From Brevibacillus invocatus (GTDB taxonomy: Bacteria; Bacillota; Bacilli; Brevibacillales; Brevibacillaceae): 63,078 nucleotides of DNA. Location: positions 1 through 63,078 of the forward strand of contig NZ_RHHR01000033.1 of NCBI RefSeq assembly GCF_003710915.1, in the 5' to 3' direction. Shown here one piece after another: positions 50,865-60,327 of the stretch. Below the pieces are notes generated by a model, which was given only the letters and a program-made list of their open reading frames with translations, searched no databases and was not told the DNA's origin. Each line of letters begins with the position of its first letter. Position 1 is the stretch's first letter. The position numbers and the translations under genes were made by a program.

Positions 50865-51266
50865 ATGGCGAAAAGAAAACAAGCGACAGCTACTCGTACC
50901 CGTCGTCGTGACCGTAAAAATGTTGAAGTTGGCGTAGCGCATATCCGCTCTACATTCAACAACACCATCGTTACGATCACTGATCCACATGGTAACGCAA
51001 TCTCTTGGTCCAGCGCTGGTTCCCTCGGATTCAAAGGCTCCCGCAAAAGCACTCCATTTGCAGCGCAAATGGCTGCTGAAGCAGCAGCACGCGTAGCTAT
51101 GGATCATGGCATGCGCTCCCTTGAAGTTTCCGTAAAAGGTCCAGGTGCAGGTCGTGAAGCAGCGATCCGTTCCCTGCAAGCAGCAGGTCTGGAAGTTAAT
51201 ATGATCAAAGACGTGACACCGATTCCGCACAACGGTTGCCGTCCACCAAAACGTCGCCGCGTGTAA
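50865..51266 (+). CDS. rpsK: 30S ribosomal protein S11
   Basis: A 133-residue platform protein, with a basic N-terminus ([17 protein letters not shown]) and conserved [18 protein letters not shown] and [28 protein letters not shown]. Confidence 0.98.
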   Translation: MAKRKQATATRTRRRDRKNVEVGVAHIRSTFNNTIVTITDPHGNAISWSSAGSLGFKGSRKSTPFAAQMAAEAAARVAMDHGMRSLEVSVKGPGAGREAAIRSLQAAGLEVNMIKDVTPIPHNGCRPPKRRRV

Positions 51267-51366
51267 CTGGTTTATAACGTTCAGAACATGTCCATACTAG
51301 AATGGTAAATTCTGATTTATTTGCTTGTCATGCACGCAAACGGTAAACCGCCGGGGAAGTTCCTGA

Positions 51367-51387
51367 GTGGGCACGTATGCGGCCCAC
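51367..51387 (+). other. hairpin upstream of rpoA
   Basis: GTGGGC (51367-51372) pairs with GCCCAC (51382-51387), loop 9 bases, in the 157-base rpsK-rpoA gap. No T-run; possible processing or translational element. Confidence 0.5.
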
Positions 51388-51423
51388 CCAAGAATTTCGA
51401 CGTTTTGAAGGAGGGTTTGTTTA

Positions 51424-52368
51424 ATGATAGAAATAGAAAAACCAAAAATCGAGGTTGTGGAAGTAAGCGACGACAACTCGTACGGAAAATTTGTAGTAGA
51501 ACCCCTAGAACGCGGCTATGGAACTACTCTTGGCAACTCTCTGAGACGGATTCTCCTGTCTTCGTTGCCAGGCGCGGCAGTTCGTACTGTGCAAATCGAT
51601 GGTGTTCTGCATGAGTTCTCGACAGTAGAGGGCGTCGTTGAAGATGTAACCGAGATCATCCTGAATATCAAAGGCCTAGCACTGAAGATCCACTCTGATG
51701 AGGAAAAAATCATCGAGATTGATGCAGAAGGCGAAGGCGTCGTCAAGGCGGGAGATATCCGTGCTGACAGTGATGTGGAGATCTTGAACCCTGATCTTCA
51801 TATTGCAACGTTGGCGAATGGCGGTCGACTACACATTCGTATGACAGCAGGACGTGGTCGTGGATATGTTCAAGCAGACGGAAACAAATCGGAGGATCTG
51901 CCTATTGGTGTGATTCCGATTGATTCCATCTACACGCCAATCAAACGCGTGAACTATCAAGTGGAAAATACCCGTGTAGGGCAAATGACCAACTATGATA
52001 AGTTGACGCTGGAGGTTTGGACGAACGGCAGCATTAGTCCGGAAGAAGCCGTGAGTCTTGGCGCCAAAATCATGACGGAGCACCTGAACTTGTTCGTCGG
52101 TCTGACGGATGAAGCGAAAGATGCAGAAATCATGGTTGAAAAGGAAGAGGACAAAAAAGAGAAAGTTTTGGAGATGACGATCGAAGAACTGGATCTTTCT
52201 GTTCGTTCCTACAACTGCTTGAAGCGTGCCGGTATCAATACCGTGCAAGAGCTGACGCAGAAAACCGAAGAGGACATGATGAAAGTGCGCAATCTGGGTC
52301 GCAAATCTCTGGAAGAAGTGCAAGAGAAGCTGGCTGAGCTCGGCTTGTCATTGCGCAGCGACGACTAG
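51424..52368 (+). CDS. rpoA: RNA polymerase alpha subunit
   Basis: A 314-residue subunit. The N-terminal domain ([20 protein letters not shown]) dimerises and nucleates polymerase assembly; an acidic linker ([11 protein letters not shown], ~238-248) leads to the C-terminal domain ([20 protein letters not shown], ~257-300) that binds UP elements and activators. RBS AAGGAGGG. Confidence 0.98.
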   Translation: MIEIEKPKIEVVEVSDDNSYGKFVVEPLERGYGTTLGNSLRRILLSSLPGAAVRTVQIDGVLHEFSTVEGVVEDVTEIILNIKGLALKIHSDEEKIIEIDAEGEGVVKAGDIRADSDVEILNPDLHIATLANGGRLHIRMTAGRGRGYVQADGNKSEDLPIGVIPIDSIYTPIKRVNYQVENTRVGQMTNYDKLTLEVWTNGSISPEEAVSLGAKIMTEHLNLFVGLTDEAKDAEIMVEKEEDKKEKVLEMTIEELDLSVRSYNCLKRAGINTVQELTQKTEEDMMKVRNLGRKSLEEVQEKLAELGLSLRSDD

Positions 52369-52499
52369 GGAAGAGATTCACCCAAGGACACCATTTGTTC
52401 TTTCGGTATCCCTAATAGGGAGTACAGATCTGGTTTTGCTGACATAGAAGCATACAGCATCTAGGCAGCATGGTCAGCGTGAAAAGGGAGGTTAAGAAC

Positions 52500-52859
52500 A
52501 TGGCATACCGTAAATTGGGTCGTCGCAGTGCGGCGCGTAAAGCGTTGTTCCGCGACTTGGTAACTGACCTGATCATTCACGAGCGCATTGAAACTACTGA
52601 GATGAAGGCAAAAGAACTGCGCCCAATCGCTGAGCAAATGATTACGCTGGCGAAGCGTGGAGACTTGCATGCTCGTCGTCAAGTAGCTGCTTTCGTTCGT
52701 AAAGAAGTAGCCAATGAAGAAGGCCGCGATGCAGTTCAAAAACTGTTCGATGAAATCGCACCTCGCTTCAAAGAGCGCAACGGTGGATACACTCGTATCC
52801 TGAAAACCGGTCCTCGTCGTGGGGATGCTGCTCCAATGGCGTTCATCGAATTGGTTTAA
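52500..52859 (+). CDS. rplQ: 50S ribosomal protein L17
   Basis: A 119-residue protein near the tunnel exit ([20 protein letters not shown] ... [14 protein letters not shown]). ATG 52500 follows AAGGGAGGT; a longer in-frame reading from 52470 lacks an RBS. Last gene of the ribosomal supercluster. Confidence 0.97.
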   Translation: MAYRKLGRRSAARKALFRDLVTDLIIHERIETTEMKAKELRPIAEQMITLAKRGDLHARRQVAAFVRKEVANEEGRDAVQKLFDEIAPRFKERNGGYTRILKTGPRRGDAAPMAFIELV

Positions 52860-52926
52860 TTTCACAAATAAACTGGTCGTTTGACCCGGGAATGGGACAC
52901 AATCTCTGACCTGGAAAACTACCGCG

Positions 52927-52980
52927 AAAAGGGTGGGGGCAGATCTGGTCATAGGCTGGACTCTGATTCAACCCTTTTTT
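52927..52980 (+). terminator. terminator of the ribosomal supercluster
   Basis: AAAAGGGT (52927-52934) pairs with ACCCTTTT (52971-52978) and six T run to 52980; an inner CAGA/TCTG pairing shortens the large loop. Confidence 0.75.
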
Positions 52981-53111
52981 CTACTTTCTAGAAGTTCCTA
53001 TTCGTTAACGCGATAACGGAGGAAAGTAAAAGAGAGTACATTGGCCATGGAGAGCCACGTATATCTCGATTCTCACCTGGGCTTGAAGATGTCGAGGGAT
53101 GTGACTGACTC

Positions 53112-53963
53112 ATGAAACCGGAGAACTTGCTGACATTTTCAGATGTCACTTTTTCCTATGATGGCGAAGAAGGTCAACGGGTAAAGGTACTGAAGGGAGT
53201 CGATCTCTCGATTGCCAAAGGATCGTTTGTTTCGGTTCTCGGTCACAATGGTTCCGGCAAATCGACTTTGGCAAAATTGATGAACGCTCTACTTCTTCCT
53301 GAGGGTGGAAAGATACTGGTCAGCGGTGTAGATACCAAAGATGGTGAAATGATTTGGGAAATCCGCCGACATGTGGGGATGGTCTTTCAGAACCCGGACA
53401 ATCAAATAGTTGGTGCAACAGTAGAAGACGATGTTGCCTTTGGCCTTGAAAATATGGGGGTAGATCCAAAGGAAATGCGCAATCGCATTGACGAGGCTTT
53501 GCTTTCAGTAGGCATGGAAAAGTATGCGCTGGCACAACCATACCGTTTGTCTGGAGGACAAAAGCAGCGTGTCGCGATCGCCGGTATCATGGCGATGCGT
53601 CCCTCCGTCATTATCTTGGATGAGGCTACAGCGATGCTGGACCCACAGGGGCGACAGGAAGTCATGCACTTGGCTAGACGGTTGAACCGGGAAGAGGGAA
53701 TCACGGTTGTAAACATCACGCATTTTCCCGAAGAAGCGATCGATTCAGATCGGGTAATCGTGATGGAAAACGGTGAAGTCTTGATGGAAGGGCACCCGGC
53801 TGAAGTATTCTCCCAGGTAGACAGGCTACAGCAAGCAGGCTTGGACGTACCCTTTGTAGTACGAGTACGACATGAACTGATTGCAAAGGGATATGATCTT
53901 CCGTTTGAACTGCATCAAGAGGAGCTGGTGGAGCACCTATGCAGATTACTTTTGACCAGGTAA
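53112..53963 (+). CDS. ecfA1: EcfA1, ECF transporter ATPase
   Basis: A 283-residue ABC ATPase, one of two that power energy-coupling-factor vitamin transporters. Walker A GHNGSGKST, Q-loop MVFQNPDNQ, signature RLSGGQKQRVAIAG and Walker B VIILDEATAMLD are complete. The Shine-Dalgarno is weak and distant (GAGGG, 13 bases before the ATG). Overlaps ecfA2 by 25 bases. No substrate-binding S component is nearby, so this is a shared group II module. Confidence 0.96.
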   Translation: MKPENLLTFSDVTFSYDGEEGQRVKVLKGVDLSIAKGSFVSVLGHNGSGKSTLAKLMNALLLPEGGKILVSGVDTKDGEMIWEIRRHVGMVFQNPDNQIVGATVEDDVAFGLENMGVDPKEMRNRIDEALLSVGMEKYALAQPYRLSGGQKQRVAIAGIMAMRPSVIILDEATAMLDPQGRQEVMHLARRLNREEGITVVNITHFPEEAIDSDRVIVMENGEVLMEGHPAEVFSQVDRLQQAGLDVPFVVRVRHELIAKGYDLPFELHQEELVEHLCRLLLTR

Positions 53964-54811
53964 GCCACATGTACGGCAAGGGAACGCCATTTGAACGGCT
54001 GGCCTTGCAAAATATTTCGCTGACGATTCCTTCAGGTGCGTTTGTCGGGATAATCGGCCAAACAGGTTCTGGGAAATCGACGTTGATCCAGCATCTGAAT
54101 GGTCTCTTAACTCCCACTTCTGGCAAAATTACCATCGGGGATGTAGTGATTACCCCTTCTCAGCGAATTCCGCATGCTCGACGCAAAGATATCGGGCTTG
54201 TTTTTCAATATCCTGAACATCAATTGTTTGAAGAAACAGTTGCCAAGGATGTCTGCTTTGGTCCGCTTAACTTTGAGCTTCCTCCGAATATGGCAGAAGC
54301 TAGGGCGCGAGAAGCGTTGGAGATTGTTGGTCTTGACTACGAAACGATGAAAGACAGATCGCCTTTTCAATTGAGCGGCGGGCAGATGAGGCGTGTAGCG
54401 ATTGCCGGGGTTTTAGCGATGCAACCCAAGGTACTTGTACTCGATGAGCCGACTGCTGGTCTAGACCCTGCAGGGCGCAAAGCGATCCTGGAAGGCATTC
54501 ACCGCATTCATCGTGAGCAGAAGCTGACTACCTTGTTGGTCACACATAGCATGGAGGAAGCTGCGCGTTATGCTGACCTGATGCTGGTGATGGCAGGTGG
54601 TGAGCTGGTGATGCAGGGGAGACCGGAAGAGGTATTTCAGCAGGCAGAGTTGCTCCGAACTTTGTCACTGGACGTACCGGAAACCGTATCCTTCATCTCC
54701 CGTATCAATCAATCGCTGCCGGACAAAGAAAGCCTACCGACCACGCTGTATCGGGAAGAGGAGCTGATTGCTCATTTGCTGGAACGACTGTCCGCGCCAA
54801 AGGAGTGCTAG
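53939..54811 (+). CDS. ecfA2: EcfA2, ECF transporter ATPase
   Basis: A 290-residue second ATPase. Walker A GQTGSGKSTL, Q-loop VFQYPEHQ, signature QLSGGQMRRVAIAG and Walker B VLVLDEPTAGLD are complete. It pairs with EcfA1 to form the asymmetric ATPase dimer. RBS GGTGGAG lies inside ecfA1, supporting coupled translation. EcfT follows after 3 bases. Confidence 0.96.
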   Translation: MQITFDQVSHMYGKGTPFERLALQNISLTIPSGAFVGIIGQTGSGKSTLIQHLNGLLTPTSGKITIGDVVITPSQRIPHARRKDIGLVFQYPEHQLFEETVAKDVCFGPLNFELPPNMAEARAREALEIVGLDYETMKDRSPFQLSGGQMRRVAIAGVLAMQPKVLVLDEPTAGLDPAGRKAILEGIHRIHREQKLTTLLVTHSMEEAARYADLMLVMAGGELVMQGRPEEVFQQAELLRTLSLDVPETVSFISRINQSLPDKESLPTTLYREEELIAHLLERLSAPKEC

Positions 54812-54814
54812 GGC

Positions 54815-55612
54815 ATGCTGCAGAATATCGCTATCGGCCAGTACGTGCCGGGACAATCGTTTCTCCATCGGGCTGATCCACGGAGCAAGCTGCTTTTTAT
54901 CGTACTGTTTGCGACGCTGGTTTTTTTAGGTAACAACACCATTACGCACTCGATTCTCATCGGGTTTACCCTATTTACGATTCTGCTTTCCCGGCTCTCA
55001 TTCACCTATATCCTGAAGAGCTTGAAGCCCGTTTGGTTTTTAATTCTCTTTACCGTCATTCTCCATATATTTATGACGAAAGGCGGAACCGTCTACTATC
55101 AATGGGGCAGCTTTACCATTGAAGAGCAAGGCGTACGACAGGCCATCTTTATTTCCATTCGTCTGGGGCTTCTCATCCTCTTCAGTTCATTGCTTACCTT
55201 GACTACGTCTCCGATGGATTTGACGGAAGGTTTGGAGCGACTGCTGCGGCCATTTGGACGCATAGGCGTGCCGGTGCATGAGATCGCACTCATGATGTCG
55301 ATTGCTCTGCGATTTATTCCTACGCTCATGGAAGAGACGGACAAGATCATCAAGGCACAGACAGCAAGAGGCGCCGACTTCACGAGCGGTAATTTGGTCA
55401 GAAGAGCGAAAAATCTGATTCCGATTGCCATTCCGTTGTTTATCAGTGCGTTTCGACGTGCTGAGGAGTTGGCTCTAGCGATGGAGGCTCGAGGATATCG
55501 CGGAGGAGTTGGCAGGACGCGACTCAATAAGCTGCAGTTTACGTGGCGCGATGTCGCGATCGCTGTAGTAGCTGCGGCCTTGACGTTTGTGATTTGGTGG
55601 TGGCGAACATGA
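54815..55612 (+). CDS. ecfT: EcfT, ECF transporter transmembrane component
   Basis: A 265-residue membrane scaffold joining the ATPases to exchangeable S components. About five to six hydrophobic segments surround the two cytosolic coupling helices, each with the family Ala-Arg-Gly motif: TARGADF and EARGYRGG. RBS AAGGAGTG. Its TGA overlaps the truA start (ATGA). Confidence 0.95.
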   Translation: MLQNIAIGQYVPGQSFLHRADPRSKLLFIVLFATLVFLGNNTITHSILIGFTLFTILLSRLSFTYILKSLKPVWFLILFTVILHIFMTKGGTVYYQWGSFTIEEQGVRQAIFISIRLGLLILFSSLLTLTTSPMDLTEGLERLLRPFGRIGVPVHEIALMMSIALRFIPTLMEETDKIIKAQTARGADFTSGNLVRRAKNLIPIAIPLFISAFRRAEELALAMEARGYRGGVGRTRLNKLQFTWRDVAIAVVAAALTFVIWWWRT

Positions 55613-56361
55613 GATTAAAATGTGTCGTTGCCTATGACGGTACTGATTATAGTGGCTTTCAGGTGCAGCCTGACCAGATTACTATTCAGGGTGAGATCGA
55701 GGCTGCTCTTCAGCGGATTACCGGAGAAGAGATTCAGGTATACGGATCAGGACGAACAGATGCAGGCGTCCATGCACGAGGACAAGTGATTCATTTTGAT
55801 ACCGGTAGCCATATTCCACTGGACAAATGGCGCTTTGTACTGAATAATCAACTTCCCGATGCTATTGTGGTTCGTTCTGTGGAAGAAGCGGATGAGTCCT
55901 TCCATGCTCGTTTTGATGTGCAGGTGAAAGAATACCGCTATTGCATCGATAACGCTCCTGTAGCAGACGTATTCCGCCACCGGTATGCCGACCACATTCG
56001 CTTTCCGCTGGATGTGGAAGCGATGCAACAGGCGGCACGCCATCTGGAAGGAAAGCACGACTTTACGTCCTTCTGCTCAGCCAAGACGTATGTGGAGGAC
56101 AAGGTGCGCACTGTATATCGGGTGAAGGTAGAGCGGTCCGGTCACGAGGTTTGGGTGACTTGCCGAGGCAATGGTTTTTTGTACAACATGGTTCGCATTA
56201 TCGTAGGAACCTTGGTTGAGGTCGGACAGGGCAAAAGAGCCCCTGATGAGCTAAAAGAAATTCTGTTGGCTTGCGATCGCGAGCGAGCAGGGAAAACAGC
56301 TCCGGCCAAAGGTTTGACGATGTGGGAAGTCTACTACGGGACGAACATTTCCAAAGATTAG
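55609..56361 (+). CDS. truA: TruA, tRNA pseudouridine synthase (positions 38-40)
   Basis: A 250-residue enzyme. The catalytic aspartate is D51 in SGRTDAGVHARGQ. N-terminal VVAYDGTDYSGFQ and C-terminal NGFLYNMVRIIVGTLVEVG are conserved. ATG 55609 overlaps the ecfT stop; a reading from 55543 inside ecfT is rejected. The ecfA1-ecfA2-ecfT-truA-rplM-rpsI order is widespread in Bacillales. Confidence 0.96.
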   Translation: MRLKCVVAYDGTDYSGFQVQPDQITIQGEIEAALQRITGEEIQVYGSGRTDAGVHARGQVIHFDTGSHIPLDKWRFVLNNQLPDAIVVRSVEEADESFHARFDVQVKEYRYCIDNAPVADVFRHRYADHIRFPLDVEAMQQAARHLEGKHDFTSFCSAKTYVEDKVRTVYRVKVERSGHEVWVTCRGNGFLYNMVRIIVGTLVEVGQGKRAPDELKEILLACDRERAGKTAPAKGLTMWEVYYGTNISKD

Positions 56362-56376
56362 TCTTGAAGCAGGCAC

Positions 56377-56405
56377 TTGACTCTGACACCTCTATGTAGT
56401 ACGAT
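56377..56405 (+). promoter_or_regulatory. sigma-A promoter of rplM-rpsI
   Basis: -35 TTGACT (56377-56382), 17-base spacer, -10 TACGAT (56400-56405), in the truA-rplM gap. The leader to rplM is ~165 bases. Confidence 0.78.
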
Positions 56406-56411
56406 ATTCCT

Positions 56412-56579
56412 TGGTATTTTAACCCCGCCTAGCCCCACTCTAGCCCCGGGAATTAAAAGACAAGATCGTGTTAATATGGAACACCTGGAGAAGTTGCTCA
56501 CCCGTTACAGTTTGCAATTTTCTCTTTCAAACGTTTGTTTATAGCATTGTGTTAGGTAAGATATTTAGGAGGGACAAAC
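56412..56579 (+). promoter_or_regulatory. rplM leader region (possible L13 leader)
   Basis: A ~165-base untranslated leader with three CCCC blocks (56423-56426, 56433-56436, 56444-56447), two of them in repeats of CTAGCCCC. Firmicutes rplM genes often carry an autoregulatory L13 leader; this region has the right place and size, but I could not match the consensus by eye. Confidence 0.45.
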
Positions 56580-57017
56580 ATGCGTACCACATATATGGCG
56601 AAACCGCTCGAAGTAGAGCGTAAATGGTACATCGTTGACGCTGAAGGTCAAACGCTGGGCCGTCTGGCTAGTGAAGTAGCTTCGATCCTGCGCGGTAAAC
56701 TGAAACCAGAATTCACTCCTCACGTTGATGCTGGCGATTTCGTAATCGTAATCAACGCTGACAAAGTGAAGCTGACCGGTAACAAACTGCAAGACAAGAT
56801 CTACTACACTCACTCCCTGTATCCAGGTGGTTTGAAAAAGACAACTGCTGGCGATATGCTGAACAAAAAGCCAGAGCGTATGTTCGAAATCGCTGTAAAA
56901 GGCATGCTGCCTAAAAACAGACTGGGACGTCAAATGTTCACCAAGCTGAAAGTATACGCTGGAACTGAGCATCCACATGCAGCACAAAAACCAGAAGCTT
57001 GGCAAATCCGCGGTTAA
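56580..57017 (+). CDS. rplM: 50S ribosomal protein L13
   Basis: A 145-residue early-assembly protein ([20 protein letters not shown] ... [20 protein letters not shown]). Start ATG 56580 follows AGGAGGGA and gives the family N-terminus MRTTYMA. Cotranscribed with rpsI. Confidence 0.97.
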   Translation: MRTTYMAKPLEVERKWYIVDAEGQTLGRLASEVASILRGKLKPEFTPHVDAGDFVIVINADKVKLTGNKLQDKIYYTHSLYPGGLKKTTAGDMLNKKPERMFEIAVKGMLPKNRLGRQMFTKLKVYAGTEHPHAAQKPEAWQIRG

Positions 57018-57037
57018 GGTAAAGGGAGGAAATATAC

Positions 57038-57430
57038 GTGGCACAAGTACAATACTACGGTACAGGTCGTCGTAAGCACTCCGTAGCACGTGTTCGCCTG
57101 GTTCCAGGTGAAGGTCGCATCTTGATCAACAAACGTGAAATGGATACTTACTTTGGTTTGGAAACGCTGAAATTGATCGTGAAACAACCACTCGTATTGA
57201 CTGAAACACTGGGTCGCTACGATGTATTGGTTAATGTAAACGGTGGCGGAACCACTGGTCAAGCTGGTGCAATCCGTCATGGTGTAGCTCGTGCGCTGTT
57301 GAAAGCAGATCCGGAATTGCGTGGCGCTCTGAAACGCGCTGGCTTCCTGACTCGCGATCCTCGTATGAAAGAGCGTAAAAAATACGGCTTGAAAGCTGCT
57401 CGTCGCGCACCTCAATTCTCCAAGCGCTAA
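57038..57430 (+). CDS. rpsI: 30S ribosomal protein S9
   Basis: A 130-residue protein whose C-terminal tail reaches the P-site tRNA ([14 protein letters not shown]; ends in the conserved SKR). [16 protein letters not shown] opens the protein. Start GTG 57038 after GGGAGGA. Confidence 0.98.
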   Translation: MAQVQYYGTGRRKHSVARVRLVPGEGRILINKREMDTYFGLETLKLIVKQPLVLTETLGRYDVLVNVNGGGTTGQAGAIRHGVARALLKADPELRGALKRAGFLTRDPRMKERKKYGLKAARRAPQFSKR

Positions 57431-57451
57431 TTGCTTACAAGCAACGACATT

Positions 57452-57483
57452 TACCCCTGGCCATCATCGGTCAGGGGTTTTTG
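57452..57483 (+). terminator. terminator of rplM-rpsI
   Basis: ACCCCTG (57453-57459) pairs with CAGGGGT (57472-57478), extended inward, then five T. Confidence 0.88.
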
Positions 57484-57586
57484 CATGCTCGGGATGGGAA
57501 GAGGGGTACTAGTGTTGTTTGATACCTTCTACAGCTGCTATGTACAGGGTTTGAGCTTGAGCTGTATTCTCTATCCAATCCCGATG

Positions 57587-57616
57587 GTCATATTTGTCCA
57601 CGTTTGTCCATATGAT
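57587..57616 (+). promoter_or_regulatory. sigma-E-type promoter of cwlD
   Basis: GTCATATT (57587-57594), 14-base spacer, CATATGAT (57609-57616). This fits the mother-cell sigma-E consensus (ATATT, 14-15, CATACAAT) with six of eight -10 positions. cwlD is sigma-E dependent in B. subtilis. Confidence 0.7.
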
Positions 57617-57649
57617 GGAACGAGAATGGGACAAAGGGGACGGTAGACA

Positions 57650-58366
57650 GTGACACGAAAAGGATTAGGCTGGATACTGGCTTTTGCTTTACTTATGGTG
57701 CTGTTCACCTATGAAGCTCCCGATCGCTCTTCTTGGACGGCATGGTCGCTTCCATTGACAGGGACAGTCATTGCGATTGATCCAGGTCATGGGGGAAAGG
57801 ATGGAGGCGCTGTTTCAGCAGAAGGAGACGTGGTGGAGAAGGATGTGACGCTTGCCATCAGCATGTATTTGCGTGACTTTCTTCAGCAATCAGGGGCGTA
57901 TGTCATTATGACCAGAGAAGAGGACAAGGACTTGGCCTCGCCAGAAGCTGATCAAAATCGCAAGCGTAAATCCGAGGATATTCGCAACCGGGTAAAGCTG
58001 ATCAACGAGAATGCACCTGACTTTTTGGTTAGCATTCATGTCAATTCCATTCCTTCCCCCAAATGGTCGGGAGCGCAGACTTTTTATTCACCAGCCTTCA
58101 AAAAAAGCGAAGAGATGTCCTATCTGATCCAGGACGAAATTAAGCGTGTGATGGAGAATACGGATCGGGTGCCAAGTAAAACGGAAAAAGTGTTCCTGAT
58201 TCGTGAAGTCACTTGTCCAGCAGTTTTGGTTGAAGTAGGCTTTGTCAGCAACTCGAAGGAAGTCGAGCAGCTGCGTTCCGTCGATTACCAAAAAGCGATG
58301 GCAAATGCGATTTATCAGGGCATATTAAGACAGTATGCGGGGGAAAAGGTTCCAACTGCACCGTAA
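57650..58366 (+). CDS. cwlD: CwlD, spore-cortex N-acetylmuramoyl-L-alanine amidase
   Basis: A 238-residue amidase of the Amidase_3 zinc family. It acts in the mother cell with a PdaA-type deacetylase to make muramic-delta-lactam in spore cortex. An N-terminal signal anchor (~6-20) precedes the zinc site: H47 in DPGHGG, E63 in VVEKD, His in VSIHVNS, and the catalytic Glu in LVEVGFVSN. The start is GTG 57650 with AAGGGGA upstream at longer than usual spacing. Preceded by a sigma-E-like promoter. Confidence 0.95.
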   Translation: MTRKGLGWILAFALLMVLFTYEAPDRSSWTAWSLPLTGTVIAIDPGHGGKDGGAVSAEGDVVEKDVTLAISMYLRDFLQQSGAYVIMTREEDKDLASPEADQNRKRKSEDIRNRVKLINENAPDFLVSIHVNSIPSPKWSGAQTFYSPAFKKSEEMSYLIQDEIKRVMENTDRVPSKTEKVFLIREVTCPAVLVEVGFVSNSKEVEQLRSVDYQKAMANAIYQGILRQYAGEKVPTAP

Positions 58367-58397
58367 GTGGGCCTTCCCGATGTTCCCGGGATATGAG

Positions 58398-58408
58398 TAT
58401 GCTATAAT
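58398..58408 (+). promoter_or_regulatory. extended -10 promoter of salA
   Basis: TGC-TATAAT with TATAAT at 58403-58408 is a perfect extended -10. The -35 region is poor, as is common for such promoters. It lies 60 bases before salA. Confidence 0.65.
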
Positions 58409-58468
58409 GAACGCGCATACCTTTCAAATCGTGAAAATACTTGCTTAGGAATAGATGGGGGGAACAAA

Positions 58469-59569
58469 ATGTTAACGAAAGAAAAGGTACTGGAAGCTTT
58501 ACGTGATGTAAAAGATCCAGAAATTAACCGCAGTCTGGTTGAACTGAACATGATTCGTGACATTCAGATCGAGGGGAACACCATCAGCCTTACGGTGGTT
58601 CTGACGATTACAGGCTGTCCGTTGAAGGCAAAAATTGAAGATGATGTCGTATCGGCTTTGCGTGCTCTTGGTGCTGAAGAGGTGAGGCTGCAATTCGGAG
58701 CGATGACAGACGAGGAGAGAGCGGCGCTGAGCGCTCAATTGCGCGGCAGTCAGGCACCGAAAGCGACTCCGGGTCAGACGCCTTTGCTGAATCCGATTTT
58801 GGACAAGGAATCCACTACGACGTTTATTGCCGTTACCTCTGGTAAAGGTGGCGTGGGTAAGTCCACCGTAACGGTAAACCTGGCCGTGGCTTTGGCACGC
58901 CTGGGGAAAAAAGTAGGTATCATCGACGCGGATATCTACGGCTTCAGCGTACCCGACATGATGAACATCGAGCAGCGTCCGACTGTCATTGGAGAAACCA
59001 TTTTGCCTGTAGAAAAGCAAAATGTGAAAGTGATGTCGATGGGCTTTTTTGTAGAAGACAACGCACCGGTTATCTGGCGTGGACCTATGCTGGGTAAAAT
59101 GCTCCGCAACTTCTTTACTGAAGTTCACTGGGGAGAAGAACTGGACTATTTGCTGCTGGACTTGCCTCCAGGTACAGGTGACATGGCGCTTGATGTACAC
59201 ACTATGATTCCGCAAAGTATGGAGATTGTGGTGACGACACCTCACCCGACCGCTGCATTTGTAGCTGCACGTGCGGGGGCAATGGCAAAAAGAACCGGAC
59301 ATGAAATTCTGGGGATCGTCGAAAACATGGCATGGTATGAAGCCAAAGACGGCACCAAGGAGTATGTGTTTGGCCGTGGCGGCGGAGCCAAGCTGGCCGA
59401 GACGCTGACTTGTGATCTGTTGGCGCAGATTCCGTTGGGGCAACCGGAAAATCATCCGTCTGAGCCAGATTATTCGCCATCCGTGTACAAACAGGATAGT
59501 GCGATCGGTCAAATCTACATGGATATGGCCAAACGCGTGGAACAGAAATGTGAAGGTACAACCAAGTAA
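58469..59569 (+). CDS. salA: SalA/ApbC-type P-loop ATPase (Mrp family)
   Basis: A 366-residue Mrp/NBP35-type protein. An N-terminal MIP18/DUF59 domain (~1-85, KVLEALRDVKDPEI) is followed by a deviant Walker A TSGKGGVGKSTVTV (~123-136) and an ATPase domain with LLLDLPPGTGD. The family carries Fe-S clusters; B. subtilis SalA also represses scoC. No CxxC pair typical of Fe-S scaffolds is obvious near the C-terminus, so the cluster role is unsure. Confidence 0.93.
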   Translation: MLTKEKVLEALRDVKDPEINRSLVELNMIRDIQIEGNTISLTVVLTITGCPLKAKIEDDVVSALRALGAEEVRLQFGAMTDEERAALSAQLRGSQAPKATPGQTPLLNPILDKESTTTFIAVTSGKGGVGKSTVTVNLAVALARLGKKVGIIDADIYGFSVPDMMNIEQRPTVIGETILPVEKQNVKVMSMGFFVEDNAPVIWRGPMLGKMLRNFFTEVHWGEELDYLLLDLPPGTGDMALDVHTMIPQSMEIVVTTPHPTAAFVAARAGAMAKRTGHEILGIVENMAWYEAKDGTKEYVFGRGGGAKLAETLTCDLLAQIPLGQPENHPSEPDYSPSVYKQDSAIGQIYMDMAKRVEQKCEGTTK

Positions 59570-59575
59570 GAAGAT

Positions 59576-59608
59576 AAAAAGGTGGGCTCCATACGAGCTC
59601 ACCTTTTT
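59576..59608. terminator. bidirectional terminator, salA and gerD
   Basis: A 14-bp stem AAAAAGGTGGGCTC (59576-59589) with GAGCTCACCTTTTT (59595-59608), loop CATAC, one G-U. Serves the converging genes. Confidence 0.92.
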
Positions 59609-59631
59609 GGTTACCGTACAAGGCGGTACGC

Positions 59632-60261
59632 TTATTGTGAACCTCCGCCTCCACCCTCACCCCCACTACCCGAGCCTTGCCCTTTTTTCTTCGATTTCAG
59701 TTCCTTTGGCTTTGTCATTTCTTCCGTTGCCTTGGTCATCAAATGCATCATTTCAGCTTGGAACAGCGGACTTTGCAGCGATTCCTTCATGATTTGCATG
59801 GTTTGCTGGCGATATGCCGAGCTTTTCATTAATTCCATCAGATTTTTTTCAAACTCCGGATCCTTCATGACGCTGACCAGTTCTTTCTGGTACTCTGGGT
59901 CTTTCATTAAGTCCTTCATCAGCTTTTTTTGTTCTTCTTTCATTGACTTCGCCAAAGTACTGGCAAATTTGGGATCTTTAAAAGCCTCTTTAATGTGGGT
60001 GCTATTCGGATTTGTCATGCTCTGAATGAGGGTCGTACGTACAGTGGATTCATCAAGCATGATATTTTGCTTGAATTTCTCGTCCTTCATCATTTTTTCC
60101 ACAGACTTTTTGGCTTCTTCCGTCTGCATAATGTCCAGCACCATGTCTTTCATGCTTTTATAATCTGGCTGAGAACTTTGTCCTTGACCGCCAGCTGTAC
60201 ATCCTGTCATGAGCAGGCAGATGATGAACAACAACCAAGAAGGGAAAGCCTTTTTTCTCAT
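59632..60261 (-). CDS. gerD: GerD, spore germination lipoprotein
   Basis: A 209-residue lipoprotein of the spore inner membrane needed to cluster nutrient receptors. The N-terminus is a lipoprotein signal with lipobox LMTG-C (Cys ~20). The body is a Met/Lys-rich helical repeat region (segments like KSMKEEQKKLMKDLMKDPEY) and the tail is Gly/Ser-rich. Start 60261 is chosen because GGAGGTGT lies 7 bases upstream; an upstream in-frame ATG at 60309 lacks this. Divergent from kbaA. A sigma-G-like promoter lies upstream. Confidence 0.94.
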   Translation of the reverse strand: MRKKAFPSWLLFIICLLMTGCTAGGQGQSSQPDYKSMKDMVLDIMQTEEAKKSVEKMMKDEKFKQNIMLDESTVRTTLIQSMTNPNSTHIKEAFKDPKFASTLAKSMKEEQKKLMKDLMKDPEYQKELVSVMKDPEFEKNLMELMKSSAYRQQTMQIMKESLQSPLFQAEMMHLMTKATEEMTKPKELKSKKKGQGSGSGGEGGGGGSQ

Positions 60262-60327
60262 GGGTTGGACACCTCCTTCTTTACTTTTGCCTATGAGTAA
60301 CGTGTGCATTTTGTTTTGTTCTTACGC

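Noticed and set aside
51321..51614. 97-codon frame overlapping the rpoA start
   Set aside because: Lies over the rpoA leader hairpin and rpoA itself in another frame; no RBS or motif.
53011..53026. CGTTA/TAACG palindrome upstream of ecfA1 as an operator
   Set aside because: Only a five-base half site in an AT-rich gap; too weak to call.
57431..57646. 71-codon frame between rpsI and cwlD
   Set aside because: It contains the rpsI terminator and the cwlD promoter, and has no RBS.
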